A DNA stretch of 64,000 nt, from contig NZ_RKKE01000003.1 in assembly GCF_003797125.1 (NCBI RefSeq), positions 62,001-126,000 of the forward strand. The letters are read 5' to 3'. This DNA is from Shewanella frigidimarina. GTDB taxonomy: Bacteria; Pseudomonadota; Gammaproteobacteria; Enterobacterales; Shewanellaceae. The position numbers and the translations under genes were made by a program. Positions 27,776 to 36,914 of this stretch are shown piece after piece. Below the pieces are notes generated by a model. It did not search any database, was not told the DNA's origin, and saw only the letters and a list, made by a program, of their open reading frames with translations. Position 1 is the first letter of the stretch; each line of letters begins with the position of its first letter.

Positions 27776-28420
27776 ATGAAATTAACATCAAAGCACAAAA
27801 AAACGGTTTTAAATGCACGTAACATCAGTGCGTTATTAGTGATTGCTGGCATGAGCAGCCTTTGCCATGCTGAATCACTCACGCAACAGCAGGTGCTTGA
27901 GCAACAGGCTAATCAACGTATTGCCGAATTTAGCCAAGCGTTAAAAGGTCAGTTACAGGCCGCAATTAAACAAGGTGGCTTAATCAATGCGGTGTCGGTG
28001 TGTAAATCGGTTGCACCAGCCATTGCCGCTGAAAACTCGAAAGAGGGCTGGACACTGACTCGAACAAGTTTGCGTGTGCGTAATTCAGACAATACGCCAG
28101 ATGAATGGGAGTTATCGCAATTACAGCAATTTGAGCTGGTGAATGCCTCCGGACAACAACCTGCAGATAAGCCAATCGTGGCGAGTGAGTTTATCGTCAA
28201 TGATGGCAACACTCAGTTTCGTTATATGAAGGCCATACCAGCGCAACAATTATGTTTAGGTTGCCATGGAAGTAATATTGAACCGCAAGTGAGTGCATTG
28301 CTTAGCAAAACCTATCCAGATGATAAAGCGGTTAACTTTGCCCTTGGTGATATTCGTGGCGCATTTTCACTGAAAAAAGATATCGAAACACCTGCATCAT
28401 CGGTTACCGCTAAGCCATAG
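27776..28420 (+). CDS. DUF3365 (Tll0287-like) c-type heme protein
   Basis: 214 aa, secreted (signal to about residue 31, SSLCHAES). The domain matches DUF3365: an N-terminal helix, INAVSVCKSVAPAIA, then a single heme-binding motif LCLGCHGSN near the C-terminus and a LGDIRGAFSLKKD ending. Such proteins act as periplasmic redox sensors or electron carriers. It sits beside the sigma-54 activator gene, transcribed away from it, with a -24/-12-like promoter upstream. Confidence 0.85.
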   Translation: MKLTSKHKKTVLNARNISALLVIAGMSSLCHAESLTQQQVLEQQANQRIAEFSQALKGQLQAAIKQGGLINAVSVCKSVAPAIAAENSKEGWTLTRTSLRVRNSDNTPDEWELSQLQQFELVNASGQQPADKPIVASEFIVNDGNTQFRYMKAIPAQQLCLGCHGSNIEPQVSALLSKTYPDDKAVNFALGDIRGAFSLKKDIETPASSVTAKP

Positions 28421-28684
28421 CCGAAAATGAACACTAGCAGACCACCGCGTGAATAGGGCTTTATCATTAAGCCTTATTCTTCGGAGCTTAAATCAAATAA
28501 TGCTTATTAATTCGCTGTTTGTTGCGACTTAATCCGCAGTTTACATTGATGGTTTAATTTAACATCATGCTGTAGTGATTAACCCTCCTCAGTCATTGAC
28601 TCAATGATGTTGATAATATTACCAATATTAATCTGAGGCTTTATCTGACAAATACCTGTGTATTGTGTTGGGAGTTAATGTGTC
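28421..28684. other. Intergenic region with a 15-bp palindrome
   Basis: TCATTGACTCAATGA at 28593-28607 is a near-perfect operator-like palindrome 78 bp before the next start. An imperfect hairpin (28452-28478, AATAGGGCTT / AAGCCTTATT) may end the heme-protein transcript. No -24/-12 promoter was found here. Confidence 0.4.
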
Positions 28685-29551
28685 ATGAGTAGAATCCGTA
28701 TCGATCCTTTTTATCATCAAGCTAGCCATACGATTACGTACGTGGTGACAGATATTGCTACCCGTCAATGTGCGATTATTGATCCTGTTTTAGATTTTGA
28801 CATGGCGTCTGGCACCATAAGCACGAGTTTTGCTGATAGCATCATTGAGCATATCGATGAACATGGATTTGAAGTTGAATGGATTTTAGAAACCCATGCC
28901 CACAGCGACCATATTTCTGCGGCCTGTTATATCAAGAAAAAACGCGGAGGGATGACCGGAATTGGCGAGCACATCACCAAAGTTCAACATACCTTTAAGC
29001 GATTACTGAATCTTGATGATAGTTTTAAATGTAATGGCGAGCAATTTGAACAATTATTTGTGGATGAAGAACTCATTAAACTGGGGCATTTAGATATTCA
29101 CATTATGCATACACCGGGTCATACACCAATCTGCGTGAGTTATCTTATTGAAGATGCTGTGTTTGTAGGCGACACTTTGTCTACGCCGGAGTTAGGCACC
29201 GTTAATGCTGATTTCCCTAATAGCAGCGCAATAACCTTGTACCATTCAATTCAACGAATATTGGCATTACCAAATTGCACTAGGGTGTTTGTTGGCCATG
29301 ATCCACATGCACAAAAACGTGCAGATAATGGGTTAGAAACATCGGTGATTGCGCAAAAACGCTATAACAGTGTGGTAGGGGGGAAAGTCACTCTAGCAGA
29401 GTTTATTAAACGGCATCAACAACGCCATATTGGCTCTGAGATACAACAACTATTATTAGCCGCAATTCAAATTAATATTCGTGCGGGTAATATGCCAATA
29501 GCTGAAGGTAGGGATAACTACTATCTTAAAATCCCGCTTAACCAACTCTAA
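28685..29551 (+). CDS. Divergent MBL-fold persulfide dioxygenase-like protein
   Basis: 288 aa, metallo-beta-lactamase fold of the ETHE1/persulfide dioxygenase branch. Metal ligands are THAHSDHIS, TPGHTP and VGDT. Compared with its paralog at 30873, conserved segments have changed: GTARCDFPGG is GTVNADFPNS here, and CHDYPTEG is GHDPHAQK. The metal site is kept but the substrate pocket may differ, so the substrate is uncertain. Transcribed alone and convergent with the rhodanese-TauE-MBL-peroxiredoxin set. GGGAG precedes the ATG. Confidence 0.82.
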   Translation: MSRIRIDPFYHQASHTITYVVTDIATRQCAIIDPVLDFDMASGTISTSFADSIIEHIDEHGFEVEWILETHAHSDHISAACYIKKKRGGMTGIGEHITKVQHTFKRLLNLDDSFKCNGEQFEQLFVDEELIKLGHLDIHIMHTPGHTPICVSYLIEDAVFVGDTLSTPELGTVNADFPNSSAITLYHSIQRILALPNCTRVFVGHDPHAQKRADNGLETSVIAQKRYNSVVGGKVTLAEFIKRHQQRHIGSEIQQLLLAAIQINIRAGNMPIAEGRDNYYLKIPLNQL

Positions 29552-29572
29552 AAGTGAATACACAATCAGCCA

Positions 29573-29636
29573 TTAGCACTGTTAGCAATTAGCACCGTTA
29601 ACAATTAATACCGTTAGCCATTAACCGCAGCCATCA
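29573..29636. repeat. Degenerate 16-bp tandem repeat, about four units
   Basis: Units at 29573, 29589, 29605 and 29621 follow the pattern TTAGCACCGTTAGCAA with increasing divergence. It lies between two convergent genes. Confidence 0.7.
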
Positions 29637-29685
29637 GTAAATAATAAGCCATGAGCCACATAACGCTGACTCATGTTAAGTTAAT

Positions 29686-30090
29686 TTATTTCTTATGAGG
29701 CACCAATGGAAAGCCATCTTGTTGCCATTGCATCATGCCACCGGCGACAGACATAGGTTTGCTAAAGCCCATATCCTGTAATGATGCAGCAGCCAGTGCA
29801 GAACGGCCACCGGTTCGACAAATAAGGTATATGTCTTTATCAGCTAATTCATTTAATGCCAATACCCACTCACAGTGATGACTGACTAAAGGATGTTCGT
29901 GTATTTTCATCTCTAATACGCCACGAGGAAAATTCACTGCGCCTTCTATATGGCCCGTCGTAAACTCATCATGCTCACGAACATCGATAATGATCACATC
30001 AGGGTTAAGCATTGCCGTCAGCAATTCTTGGGTACTCACTTCAATAATGTGGGTTTTAATCTCACTTATGTATTCCTGGGCAGTTTTCAT
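29686..30090 (-). CDS. Rhodanese-like sulfurtransferase
   Basis: 134 aa, one rhodanese domain with the active-site loop CRTGGRS (Cys near residue 90) and the CH2A-like segment DVREHDEFTTGHIEGAVNFP. A cytoplasmic protein expected to move sulfane sulfur between persulfide donors and acceptors. Last gene of the minus-strand set: peroxiredoxin, persulfide dioxygenase, TauE-like exporter, rhodanese. It starts 15 bp after the exporter gene. The set has the composition of sulfide/persulfide detoxification operons. Confidence 0.9.
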   Translation of the reverse strand: MKTAQEYISEIKTHIIEVSTQELLTAMLNPDVIIIDVREHDEFTTGHIEGAVNFPRGVLEMKIHEHPLVSHHCEWVLALNELADKDIYLICRTGGRSALAAASLQDMGFSKPMSVAGGMMQWQQDGFPLVPHKK

Positions 30091-30105
30091 GTGTACCTCG
30101 TGATG

Positions 30106-30858
30106 TCAAATAATGGATTTAGTTACAATGAATAGCGCCATTAGCACTAAAAAAACGGCAAATATTTTTTGTAAAACCGCTTTGGGTAAATATTGGTTTA
30201 TCCATTGGCCGGCAATACTGCCGACAAGTCCGCCAGCAATCATGATGGCAATAATCGACCAATCGAACTCAAACCCTTTACTTGAAAGTAATGAGTAATA
30301 TTTAGCAAAACCGACCAGTGAGTTCATTGAAATAATCAGTAAGCTGGTACCAATCGCCAGCGACATTTCAATGCCGCCAAGTAACACCAGTGCAGGCACA
30401 ATTAAAAAACCACCACCTACACCCACAAAACCGGTGACAACACCAACCGCTAATCCTTGCGACAAGATTTTAGCAATATTCAGTTTGCCAGCTTGGTAGC
30501 GGCTAGATTGATTTCGCCACATCATCACCGCGCCAATGAGCATCAAAATGACAAACACAGTGAGTTGTATGTCGCTACTAAAAAAGCTGCTTAACCATGC
30601 GCCTAAATAGGTGCCTGCCATGCCCGGTAAACCAAACAAAAGCACATGAGGCCAAGAGACCTTTTTATGCTTAATAAAGCCCATACTGCTGATTAAACTG
30701 ATGGCACCCACAATGCACAATGACGAAGCGATAGCTAATTGGGGTTGCATTCCAATAAGGTAAAGCAACACCGGAACAGTAAGAATGGAGCCACCAGACC
30801 CTAATACACTCAGCACTAAACCAATTAATAATGCGCCAATGATTGCTTGTATCATCAT
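30106..30858 (-). CDS. TauE/SafE-family sulfur anion exporter
   Basis: 250 aa with about seven to eight hydrophobic helices and the repeated family motif: LGSGGSILTVPVLL near the N-terminus and GVGGGFLIVPALVLLGG in the second half. It is expected to export sulfite or a related anion produced by the persulfide dioxygenase. It lies 14 bp from the dioxygenase gene and 15 bp from the rhodanese gene, in the same orientation. Confidence 0.88.
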   Translation of the reverse strand: MMIQAIIGALLIGLVLSVLGSGGSILTVPVLLYLIGMQPQLAIASSLCIVGAISLISSMGFIKHKKVSWPHVLLFGLPGMAGTYLGAWLSSFFSSDIQLTVFVILMLIGAVMMWRNQSSRYQAGKLNIAKILSQGLAVGVVTGFVGVGGGFLIVPALVLLGGIEMSLAIGTSLLIISMNSLVGFAKYYSLLSSKGFEFDWSIIAIMIAGGLVGSIAGQWINQYLPKAVLQKIFAVFLVLMALFIVTKSII

Positions 30859-30872
30859 GATTACTCTTAAAC

Positions 30873-31742
30873 TTAAAGCAGGTTAATCGGGATTTTTAAA
30901 TACACAGTGCCGTTGTCTTCAGGTGCAGGCATTTGCCCCGCGCGAATATTGATTTGAATCGCGGGCAATATCAGCCTGGGCATGGGCAATGTGGCGTCTC
31001 GTTGTTGACGAAGCGTCACAAAAGCAGATTTGGTCATTGTGTCATTCACATGGATATTGTGCTGTTTCTGTTGGATGACTTGAGTTTTAAATTGATGTCC
31101 GCGCCCTTCAGTAGGGTAGTCATGACACACATAGAGATCAGTGCTTTCTGGTAGGGTAAATAATGTTTGAATTGAATCGTACAAAGTATTGGCATCCCCG
31201 CCAGGGAAATCGCATCTGGCGGTACCCACGTCGGGCATAAAAATGGTGTCTCCAACAAAGGCGGCCTGCTCATTAATAATATAAGCAAGATCAGCCGGAG
31301 TGTGACCCGGTGTGTGCATAACACGAATGGTCATATTACCGACTTGTAACAGCTCATTATGTTTAAATAGATGGTCAAATTGGCTGCCGTTAGGCAAGAA
31401 GCTAGCGTCTAGGTTAAAAACTTTTTTAAAGGTCTGTTGTACTTTGGTGATGTGCTCGCCAATACCAATTTGGCCACCAATTTTGTCACGTAAATAACTG
31501 GCTGCAGATAAATGATCGGCATGAGCATGGGTTTCAAGTATCCATTTTACGGTTAACTCTTGACGTTCAATCCAATGTAAAACCCGATTAGCATTTCGTG
31601 TGTCTGTTCGACCTGATTTATAATCAAAATCTAAAACAGGGTCAATAATGACAGCAAACGATGTTGTATTATCAGCAACGACATAAGTGAACGTTTCACT
31701 GTCTTCATCTAAAAATTCATGGACACTAAATGTTGAAATCAT
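30873..31742 (-). CDS. MBL-fold persulfide dioxygenase (ETHE1/Blh-like)
   Basis: About 289 aa. Non-heme iron enzyme expected to oxidise glutathione persulfide to sulfite. Metal-binding THAHADHLS, HTPGHTPAD and VGDTIFMPDVG are present with the canonical GTARCDFPGGDA. A GTG at 31745 precedes the ATG at 31742; AGGAG spacing (six bases) favours the ATG. Co-oriented with the TauE-like exporter and rhodanese genes, and 56 bp after the peroxiredoxin gene. Confidence 0.88.
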   Translation of the reverse strand: MISTFSVHEFLDEDSETFTYVVADNTTSFAVIIDPVLDFDYKSGRTDTRNANRVLHWIERQELTVKWILETHAHADHLSAASYLRDKIGGQIGIGEHITKVQQTFKKVFNLDASFLPNGSQFDHLFKHNELLQVGNMTIRVMHTPGHTPADLAYIINEQAAFVGDTIFMPDVGTARCDFPGGDANTLYDSIQTLFTLPESTDLYVCHDYPTEGRGHQFKTQVIQQKQHNIHVNDTMTKSAFVTLRQQRDATLPMPRLILPAIQINIRAGQMPAPEDNGTVYLKIPINLL

Positions 31743-31798
31743 CACAAGCTCCTGTTAAATAGTGCACAGGGACTAAGCGTCCCTGAGCTTGCCACGTG

Positions 31799-32440
31799 TT
31801 AAAGAGACTTCTTACTGAAATACCAATCTACGTAATCGTAGCCTTGGGATAATCGTACTTTAGCGTCAGCAGTAGTTGCTGGCGGTGGCACTATAACGTC
31901 ATCGCCAGGTTGCCAGTTTTCTGGAGTCGCAATGCCATTTGCATCACTGGTTTGCAGCGCTTTTACTAATCGAACAAATTCATCTATAGAACGACCATTA
32001 CTCATTGGGTAATACACCATGGCACGTAACACACCTTCGGGATCGATAATAAAGGTTGCGCGAACGGCAGATGTGTCGCTCGCACCAGGTTGGATCATGC
32101 CGTAAGCTTTAGCCACTTCCATTGATAAGTCGGAAATAATCGGGAAGGTAATGTCAACGCCAAAGTTTTCTTCAATGTTACGTACCCAAGCGATGTGAGA
32201 ATGAACACTGTCGATGGATAAACCTAATAATTCTGTGTTGATGTGAGCAAATTCTTCAGCTCGTTTAGCAAACCCAATAAACTCAGTAGTACAAACAGGG
32301 GTAAAATCTGCAGGATGAGAGAACAACACTAGCCACTTGCCTTTATAATCTGTAAGTGAACGCATGCCATGTGTTGTTTTTGCATTAAACGCAGGGGCTG
32401 GGCGGTTTAATTGCGGGAAAGAAACAATAGAGTCAGTCAT
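31799..32440 (-). CDS. Peroxiredoxin (Prx6/1-Cys type)
   Basis: 213 aa AhpC/TSA family peroxidase. The peroxidatic Cys50 lies in HPADFTPVCTTEF. The extended C-terminal dimerisation domain has GYDYVDWYF. It reduces peroxides and possibly persulfides. It heads the minus-strand sulfur operon and is preceded by GGAGTAATAAC. A good sigma-54-type promoter lies 72-89 bp upstream, linking it to the activator at 26126. Confidence 0.92.
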   Translation of the reverse strand: MTDSIVSFPQLNRPAPAFNAKTTHGMRSLTDYKGKWLVLFSHPADFTPVCTTEFIGFAKRAEEFAHINTELLGLSIDSVHSHIAWVRNIEENFGVDITFPIISDLSMEVAKAYGMIQPGASDTSAVRATFIIDPEGVLRAMVYYPMSNGRSIDEFVRLVKALQTSDANGIATPENWQPGDDVIVPPPATTADAKVRLSQGYDYVDWYFSKKSL

Positions 32441-32512
32441 GTTATTACTCCAATAATGATTAAGTTAAGTTAGCGTTAATCTGTAAAATAGATTGCAAGC
32501 ATACTTAGTAAT

Positions 32513-32529
32513 AGCAATAGCTAGGCCAA
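32513..32529 (-). promoter_or_regulatory. Sigma-54-type promoter of the peroxiredoxin operon
   Basis: On the minus strand, TTGGCCTAGCTATTGCT has the invariant GG (-24) and GC (-12) at correct spacing (YTGGC, then TTGCT). The predicted start would be near 32502, about 60 bases before the ATG. Confidence 0.6.
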
Positions 32530-32651
32530 TATCGGTTAGATGATAGCAAACAACATAAGTAATCATAAGTGTTTGATTTTATGTGTAAAAGTTTAAGGCG
32601 TGATTAGTTGCTAGATGATTATTTACATTAGCCACACTATAAGTCATGTTT

Positions 32652-32695
32652 TAACCGTGTCATAAATGGCGCAAAAGACAAAAATGACCACGTTA
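32652..32695. promoter_or_regulatory. Imperfect inverted repeat upstream of the peroxiredoxin promoter
   Basis: TAACCGTGTCAT (32652-32663) and ATGACCACGTTA (32684-32695) lie about 125-165 bp upstream of the -24 element. It shares ATGAC/GTCAT cores with the repeat at 27486-27517. The remaining intergenic bases to 32945 show no other feature. Confidence 0.35.
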
Positions 32696-32945
32696 ACTGT
32701 CACAATCACTAAACCGACTAAGCAATATTGGTGTTACTAGTAAGGTTTTTGAGCGTGTAATCAACAAGTCTGTGCATAAAGCCACATTATATGGATTAAA
32801 AAATAGAGCTGATTTCGGAAGAAATTATATTTAACCGTTAGCAATGTGAAGCGGGTCTTGATTATGCTTGTGAAGCGTATACCGCAAAGTGATTTAGGTT
32901 TATATTTTCGTAAACAAATACATGACTTATAAAGAGTAAATCGCA

Positions 32946-33866
32946 ATGGAATTGGCCAAGCTTTCACGTATCAGTATGAAACACTTGATCACTTTGCATG
33001 TGATGCTTGAAACCCTCAGTGTCACAGCCTGTGCTGAACGGTTATGTCTAAGCCCATCGTCGGTGAGTAAAACCTTAAGTCAGCTAAGAGAAAGTTTGCA
33101 TGATGAATTATTCTATCGTCATGGCAATTCACTCATCGCCACTGCATTAGCACGACGACTAGGCCCAAGTGTTAAGCAGATGATTAATGATATGAATCAG
33201 ATCATGAACCAGGATGTGTTCAAGCCACAACATTATCAAGGTAGCTTTTCGCTGGCGATGCGCGAAAGTACATTTGAGTTGTTAGCCGCCACATTAACGG
33301 CACATATTCTCAACTTAGCGCCCAATATCCATATCGATATTTACAATAAAGACAACATCGGCTTTGACGGCTTAGTAAAGGGCTCGTTGGATTTTATTCT
33401 TTTGCCACATGACTTAAGCCAACCAACCAATATCGATGAAGACTTAGTCTGGGAAACCTTAATCAACGATGAAATGGTCTGCCTAATGAGTGCTAGCCAT
33501 CCACTGGCGTTACAGCAGACTATTAGCCTTGATGACTACTTAAATTTCAGCCATATCGGCATAACTGATACTGATTTGAGCACACCGTTTTTTGATATTT
33601 TACTAGCACAGCAATCAAAGAAACGGGCGATACCGATTTCGGTACCTGACTTTGGCAGCGCAGCGTTAATGTGCCATCACAGTGAACTGCTATTTACCTG
33701 TTCGCGCCACTGGGCCTCAATAGCCAAGCAAGCCAAAGGATTACTGATCAAACCGTTACCGATCGATTATGGCAAAGTTGCTTATAGCCTTGTGTGGCAT
33801 CGGCAAAGTATGAACGATCCTGCTCATCGTTGGCTGTATGAACAAATATTGCTTTGCAGTCGTTAA
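32946..33866 (+). CDS. LysR-family transcriptional regulator
   Basis: 306 aa. N-terminal winged helix (residues about 10-65, with TACAERLCLSPSSVSKTLSQ, the recognition helix region, then LHDELFYRHGN) and a periplasmic-binding-protein-like effector domain. The family is clear but the inducer is not. It is convergent with the yjjI-yjjW pair, and the divergent neighbour is the peroxiredoxin operon, so its targets cannot be assigned. A downstream ATG at 32976 is a less likely start. Confidence 0.88.
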   Translation: MELAKLSRISMKHLITLHVMLETLSVTACAERLCLSPSSVSKTLSQLRESLHDELFYRHGNSLIATALARRLGPSVKQMINDMNQIMNQDVFKPQHYQGSFSLAMRESTFELLAATLTAHILNLAPNIHIDIYNKDNIGFDGLVKGSLDFILLPHDLSQPTNIDEDLVWETLINDEMVCLMSASHPLALQQTISLDDYLNFSHIGITDTDLSTPFFDILLAQQSKKRAIPISVPDFGSAALMCHHSELLFTCSRHWASIAKQAKGLLIKPLPIDYGKVAYSLVWHRQSMNDPAHRWLYEQILLCSR

Positions 33867-33987
33867 CCGCACCAATACGATTTTATGTAGTGATTTTATG
33901 TATTGATTAAATGGTACTTTATCATTGGATTGATTCGGCATTAAATCCAAGAAAACCCTTCTTAGTCATTTATTCAACCTCAGTTAC

Positions 33988-34039
33988 ATATAGACGTTAC
34001 TTATAGACGCTAAATATAGGTGCTAAATACAGAGATTAG
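33988..34039. repeat. Degenerate 13-bp tandem repeat, four units
   Basis: Units start at 33988, 34001, 34014 and 34027 (pattern ATATAGACGCTAA). The last unit overlaps the yjjW stop codon. Confidence 0.65.
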
Positions 34040-35010
34040 ATGTACAGCGACGGTAAGACGATATTGGTTACTCCTCGCTGAGTAAGTTGATTTGCTAAAC
34101 GCGCTATATCCGCTTGAGTACATTGTGGCCATGTAGAGCCTATGCCTTTAACACCATGATGATGAAACGCATTTAACTTCACCCGAGTCTCTGTGGGGAG
34201 GTTGGATAAATACCCGACCAGGGCGTCAACATCATGCTCATAATCCGTGATGCCGGGAATGTGTAACAGTCTTACTTCATACAATTTATTGTGCTGAGTC
34301 AGTAACTCGATTGACGTAAATACCGGCTGGTTATCACGCCCTGTGATGTAATGATGGGTATCTTGTTGCCATGCTTTTAAATCAACCATTGCGCCATCTA
34401 AAAATGGCAGTAGCTTATGCCAACCTGTTGAGCTCAAGCTGCCATTGGTGTCGAGCATACAACTTAGATGCGATAAATGTTCTGAGGACTTTATCGCACT
34501 AAAAAGCTCAATAATAAAAGGCAATTGTAAGCTCGCTTCGCCGCCACTGAGTGTAATGCCATTGATAAAATGACGTTGTCCGTAGATAACCTCTAGCATT
34601 TGCTCAACGGTGTAATGAGACGTTTTAGGCGTCGATTGTCTAGGGCATACCGCAAGGCAAGTATCGCATTGGCTGCATTTGGTGCTGTCCCAGACAATAT
34701 GGGGCTTACTTGGAGAACTACATGGCGAACTACATGGTGAATGATTAACTGGTATTGGATCTCCATGTAACGACATTTCTTGTGACCGCATTTGGGGTAA
34801 CGGCAAAGCTTGTGAATGAATAAGACTCAACGCCTGTTCAGGGCAGCTATCAATGCAGTCACCACAAGCATCACACAAACTGATCGTGTGAGGATTATGA
34901 CAATTTTTGCATTGATAGTTGCAGCCTTGCAAAAATATCACCAAACGACTGCCAGGCCCGTCGACACAGGAAAATGGCAGTATTTGACTGACAACGGCAT
35001 GTTTACTCAT
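34036..35010 (-). CDS. yjjW: YjjW-like glycyl-radical enzyme activase
   Basis: A radical SAM enzyme expected to install the glycyl radical on the adjacent YjjI. The radical SAM motif is CNYQCKNC (CX3CX2C), followed by an inserted ferredoxin-like pair of clusters (CDACGDCIDSCP and CSQCDTCLAVCP). This is typical of activases of the pyruvate formate-lyase family. GGEAS, the SAM-binding GGE motif, is also visible. The ATG at 35010 overlaps the yjjI stop by 8 bases; an upstream TTG frame extension lies inside yjjI and is not favoured. About 324 aa. Confidence 0.88.
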   Translation of the reverse strand: MSKHAVVSQILPFSCVDGPGSRLVIFLQGCNYQCKNCHNPHTISLCDACGDCIDSCPEQALSLIHSQALPLPQMRSQEMSLHGDPIPVNHSPCSSPCSSPSKPHIVWDSTKCSQCDTCLAVCPRQSTPKTSHYTVEQMLEVIYGQRHFINGITLSGGEASLQLPFIIELFSAIKSSEHLSHLSCMLDTNGSLSSTGWHKLLPFLDGAMVDLKAWQQDTHHYITGRDNQPVFTSIELLTQHNKLYEVRLLHIPGITDYEHDVDALVGYLSNLPTETRVKLNAFHHHGVKGIGSTWPQCTQADIARLANQLTQRGVTNIVLPSLYI

Positions 35011-36571
35011 GAATAAAAGGAGCTTGTTCGTGAGCAATTACCCGAGCTTGACGTTGAAATATCCCCGTATTGATTGCGGCTTCAGCAGCTAGTCCTGTGG
35101 TGTTGGTGCGTGAACCGCATTGCTTAAAAGTTTCAATGTCCGAGCGTTTAACCATATAACCAGTAACACGGACTAAATCGTTATTAGCAACATTGGCACT
35201 AAACTCTCTAAAACCTGAACTAAGAGCGCCTTTACAGAGTTGGAACATCGCTTGAGGATTAGCTTTAACGGTTTCATCTATGGTTAAAATATCGCTTATT
35301 CCGGCAGTATAATATTGATGATGTTTAGCTAGTGCTTGAATATGACTAATAGGGTCTGGTTCTGAGCCATAGGGAATACGCACGCCAGGGGTGACATTTT
35401 TATCCAAACTAATGCCACTTTGAGAATGCAATAAGGCGCGACCGTTATAACCATAAGTGACCAGTGTCGACTTTACTATGTTGTCTAAAGCTGCAGATAC
35501 TCTGAGTCCAAGTTCATTTGCATCTGGGTTATGGCCGTAGCCTGTATTGGGTTTGCTTGCGACATTGGTAGTTGTAATCTCAGCAGCATTAGGTAGTAAG
35601 GCTTGTAAAATATTGACCGCTTCAGCCATACCATAAATACCGAACATAGGTGCAAAGCGAGATTCATCGATCAACTGTTCCTTAACTAAAAAACTGTCAA
35701 AGAAATGAGATTGTTGGTGTAAAAATGCCGAACGAGCTTCAATAAGCTCAAATGCGAGTTGGCTGTAATATGGCAGCGTTTGGGCAAAAAAATCATCAAT
35801 ACTGTTAGCGTTTAGAGCGACTTCTTTGAGGTTAACGCGCACCAAGGTATTGGCTCCGCCAGCTAACGGTAATGCGTTATAACAACTTACAATCCCAAAA
35901 CCACGAGCATCGAAGGCGTCGGCATGTAGCGGATAGTTGGCAATATGAGGTTTACCGCATTGACAAATATTGCTGGTGGCCTGAAATAATAAATCATCTG
36001 GCGTTACGGCAGGGTCATACATGAAGGTTAGATTGGGGGCAATTTGTTGTAATTCTGCATCTATACGCAAAATGGTTCGGCAAATAATGTTATCAGTTGG
36101 GCCAATATTCACATGCATAAACGCATCGGGTAACGTGCGGTCGAGTAATATCCAAAACCGCTTGAGCTTACGATAGATGGCTTCAGCATCAAGCCCCTGT
36201 GTAAAAGGCATTAATAACGTATCTAATTGGCCTAAGTAAACTGGGATATTCGTCACCGATGGCACATGAAAATAAAGAATGGTTAATGCATTTAAGGCGT
36301 CATCAAAGTCTTCGGCGGGCGACAGCTCCAAATACTCAGATCCTTGCTGCAGGTATTTGGCATAATCTGGCAACACATAACGCGGTTTAAATGGCGCATG
36401 ACCTTCAAACATATCGCAGATAATACCTTGTTTCATGGCATTATTTAACCGTTCAGACACCGCCACATAAGGCAGACTGTTTTCAGCTTCTAATGCTAAA
36501 TAATTCGATTTTTGCTTTGGAGAAAGGTGAGGGTGGGTGACAATTTTCTCAATGTTATCTTGTAATGTCAT
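35003..36571 (-). CDS. yjjI: YjjI-family glycyl-radical enzyme
   Basis: An anaerobic radical enzyme with unknown substrate. The glycine-radical loop is RVTGYM with Gly471, 51 residues from the C-terminus. A single candidate thiyl Cys230 lies in IVSCYNALP, whereas pyruvate formate-lyase has a Cys pair. The 522-aa length is close to the E. coli YjjI size (about 516). A GTG at 36583 is in frame, but the ATG at 36571 has GTGAG at better spacing. It is followed by, and coupled to, the activase. A CRP-like site lies upstream. Oxygen would inactivate the enzyme, so anaerobic expression is expected. Confidence 0.88.
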   Translation of the reverse strand: MTLQDNIEKIVTHPHLSPKQKSNYLALEAENSLPYVAVSERLNNAMKQGIICDMFEGHAPFKPRYVLPDYAKYLQQGSEYLELSPAEDFDDALNALTILYFHVPSVTNIPVYLGQLDTLLMPFTQGLDAEAIYRKLKRFWILLDRTLPDAFMHVNIGPTDNIICRTILRIDAELQQIAPNLTFMYDPAVTPDDLLFQATSNICQCGKPHIANYPLHADAFDARGFGIVSCYNALPLAGGANTLVRVNLKEVALNANSIDDFFAQTLPYYSQLAFELIEARSAFLHQQSHFFDSFLVKEQLIDESRFAPMFGIYGMAEAVNILQALLPNAAEITTTNVASKPNTGYGHNPDANELGLRVSAALDNIVKSTLVTYGYNGRALLHSQSGISLDKNVTPGVRIPYGSEPDPISHIQALAKHHQYYTAGISDILTIDETVKANPQAMFQLCKGALSSGFREFSANVANNDLVRVTGYMVKRSDIETFKQCGSRTNTTGLAAEAAINTGIFQRQARVIAHEQAPFIHE

Positions 36572-36681
36572 GATGAAACTCACTTTTTATAGATGAATGC
36601 TTGATAACAACTAATCTACTGAAAGGTAGGAGGTTTAAACAGTGAAAATAGTCAACGTTGGCATTGATAAAATCGAAATCC

Positions 36682-36697
36682 GATGATGAAGATCACA
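36682..36697. promoter_or_regulatory. Possible CRP site upstream of yjjI
   Basis: GATGATGAAGATCACA: a perfect right half (TCACA) and three of five matches on the left, with 6-bp spacing, about 110 bp before yjjI. CRP controls many anaerobic genes in Shewanella, which makes it plausible. Nothing else recognisable is found between 36572 and 36914. Confidence 0.35.
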
Positions 36698-36914
36698 TCC
36701 CAAATGACAGAACATGTGGACTAGTGAGTAATGAACCCAATAAACAATGAGAGGCAGAAAAATCGCAATCGATAAAGAGCAACGTTATTAGATTATTACA
36801 TTACTTCGTTATTACGTTGCTGTGCGCTGAGCGGGCAAACTTGAAATTGTTGGGATAGTGTGACGAACGCTTTTTAAGTAGGGTGTTACTGGTTTTGTAG
36901 CAAAACTAACAGGC

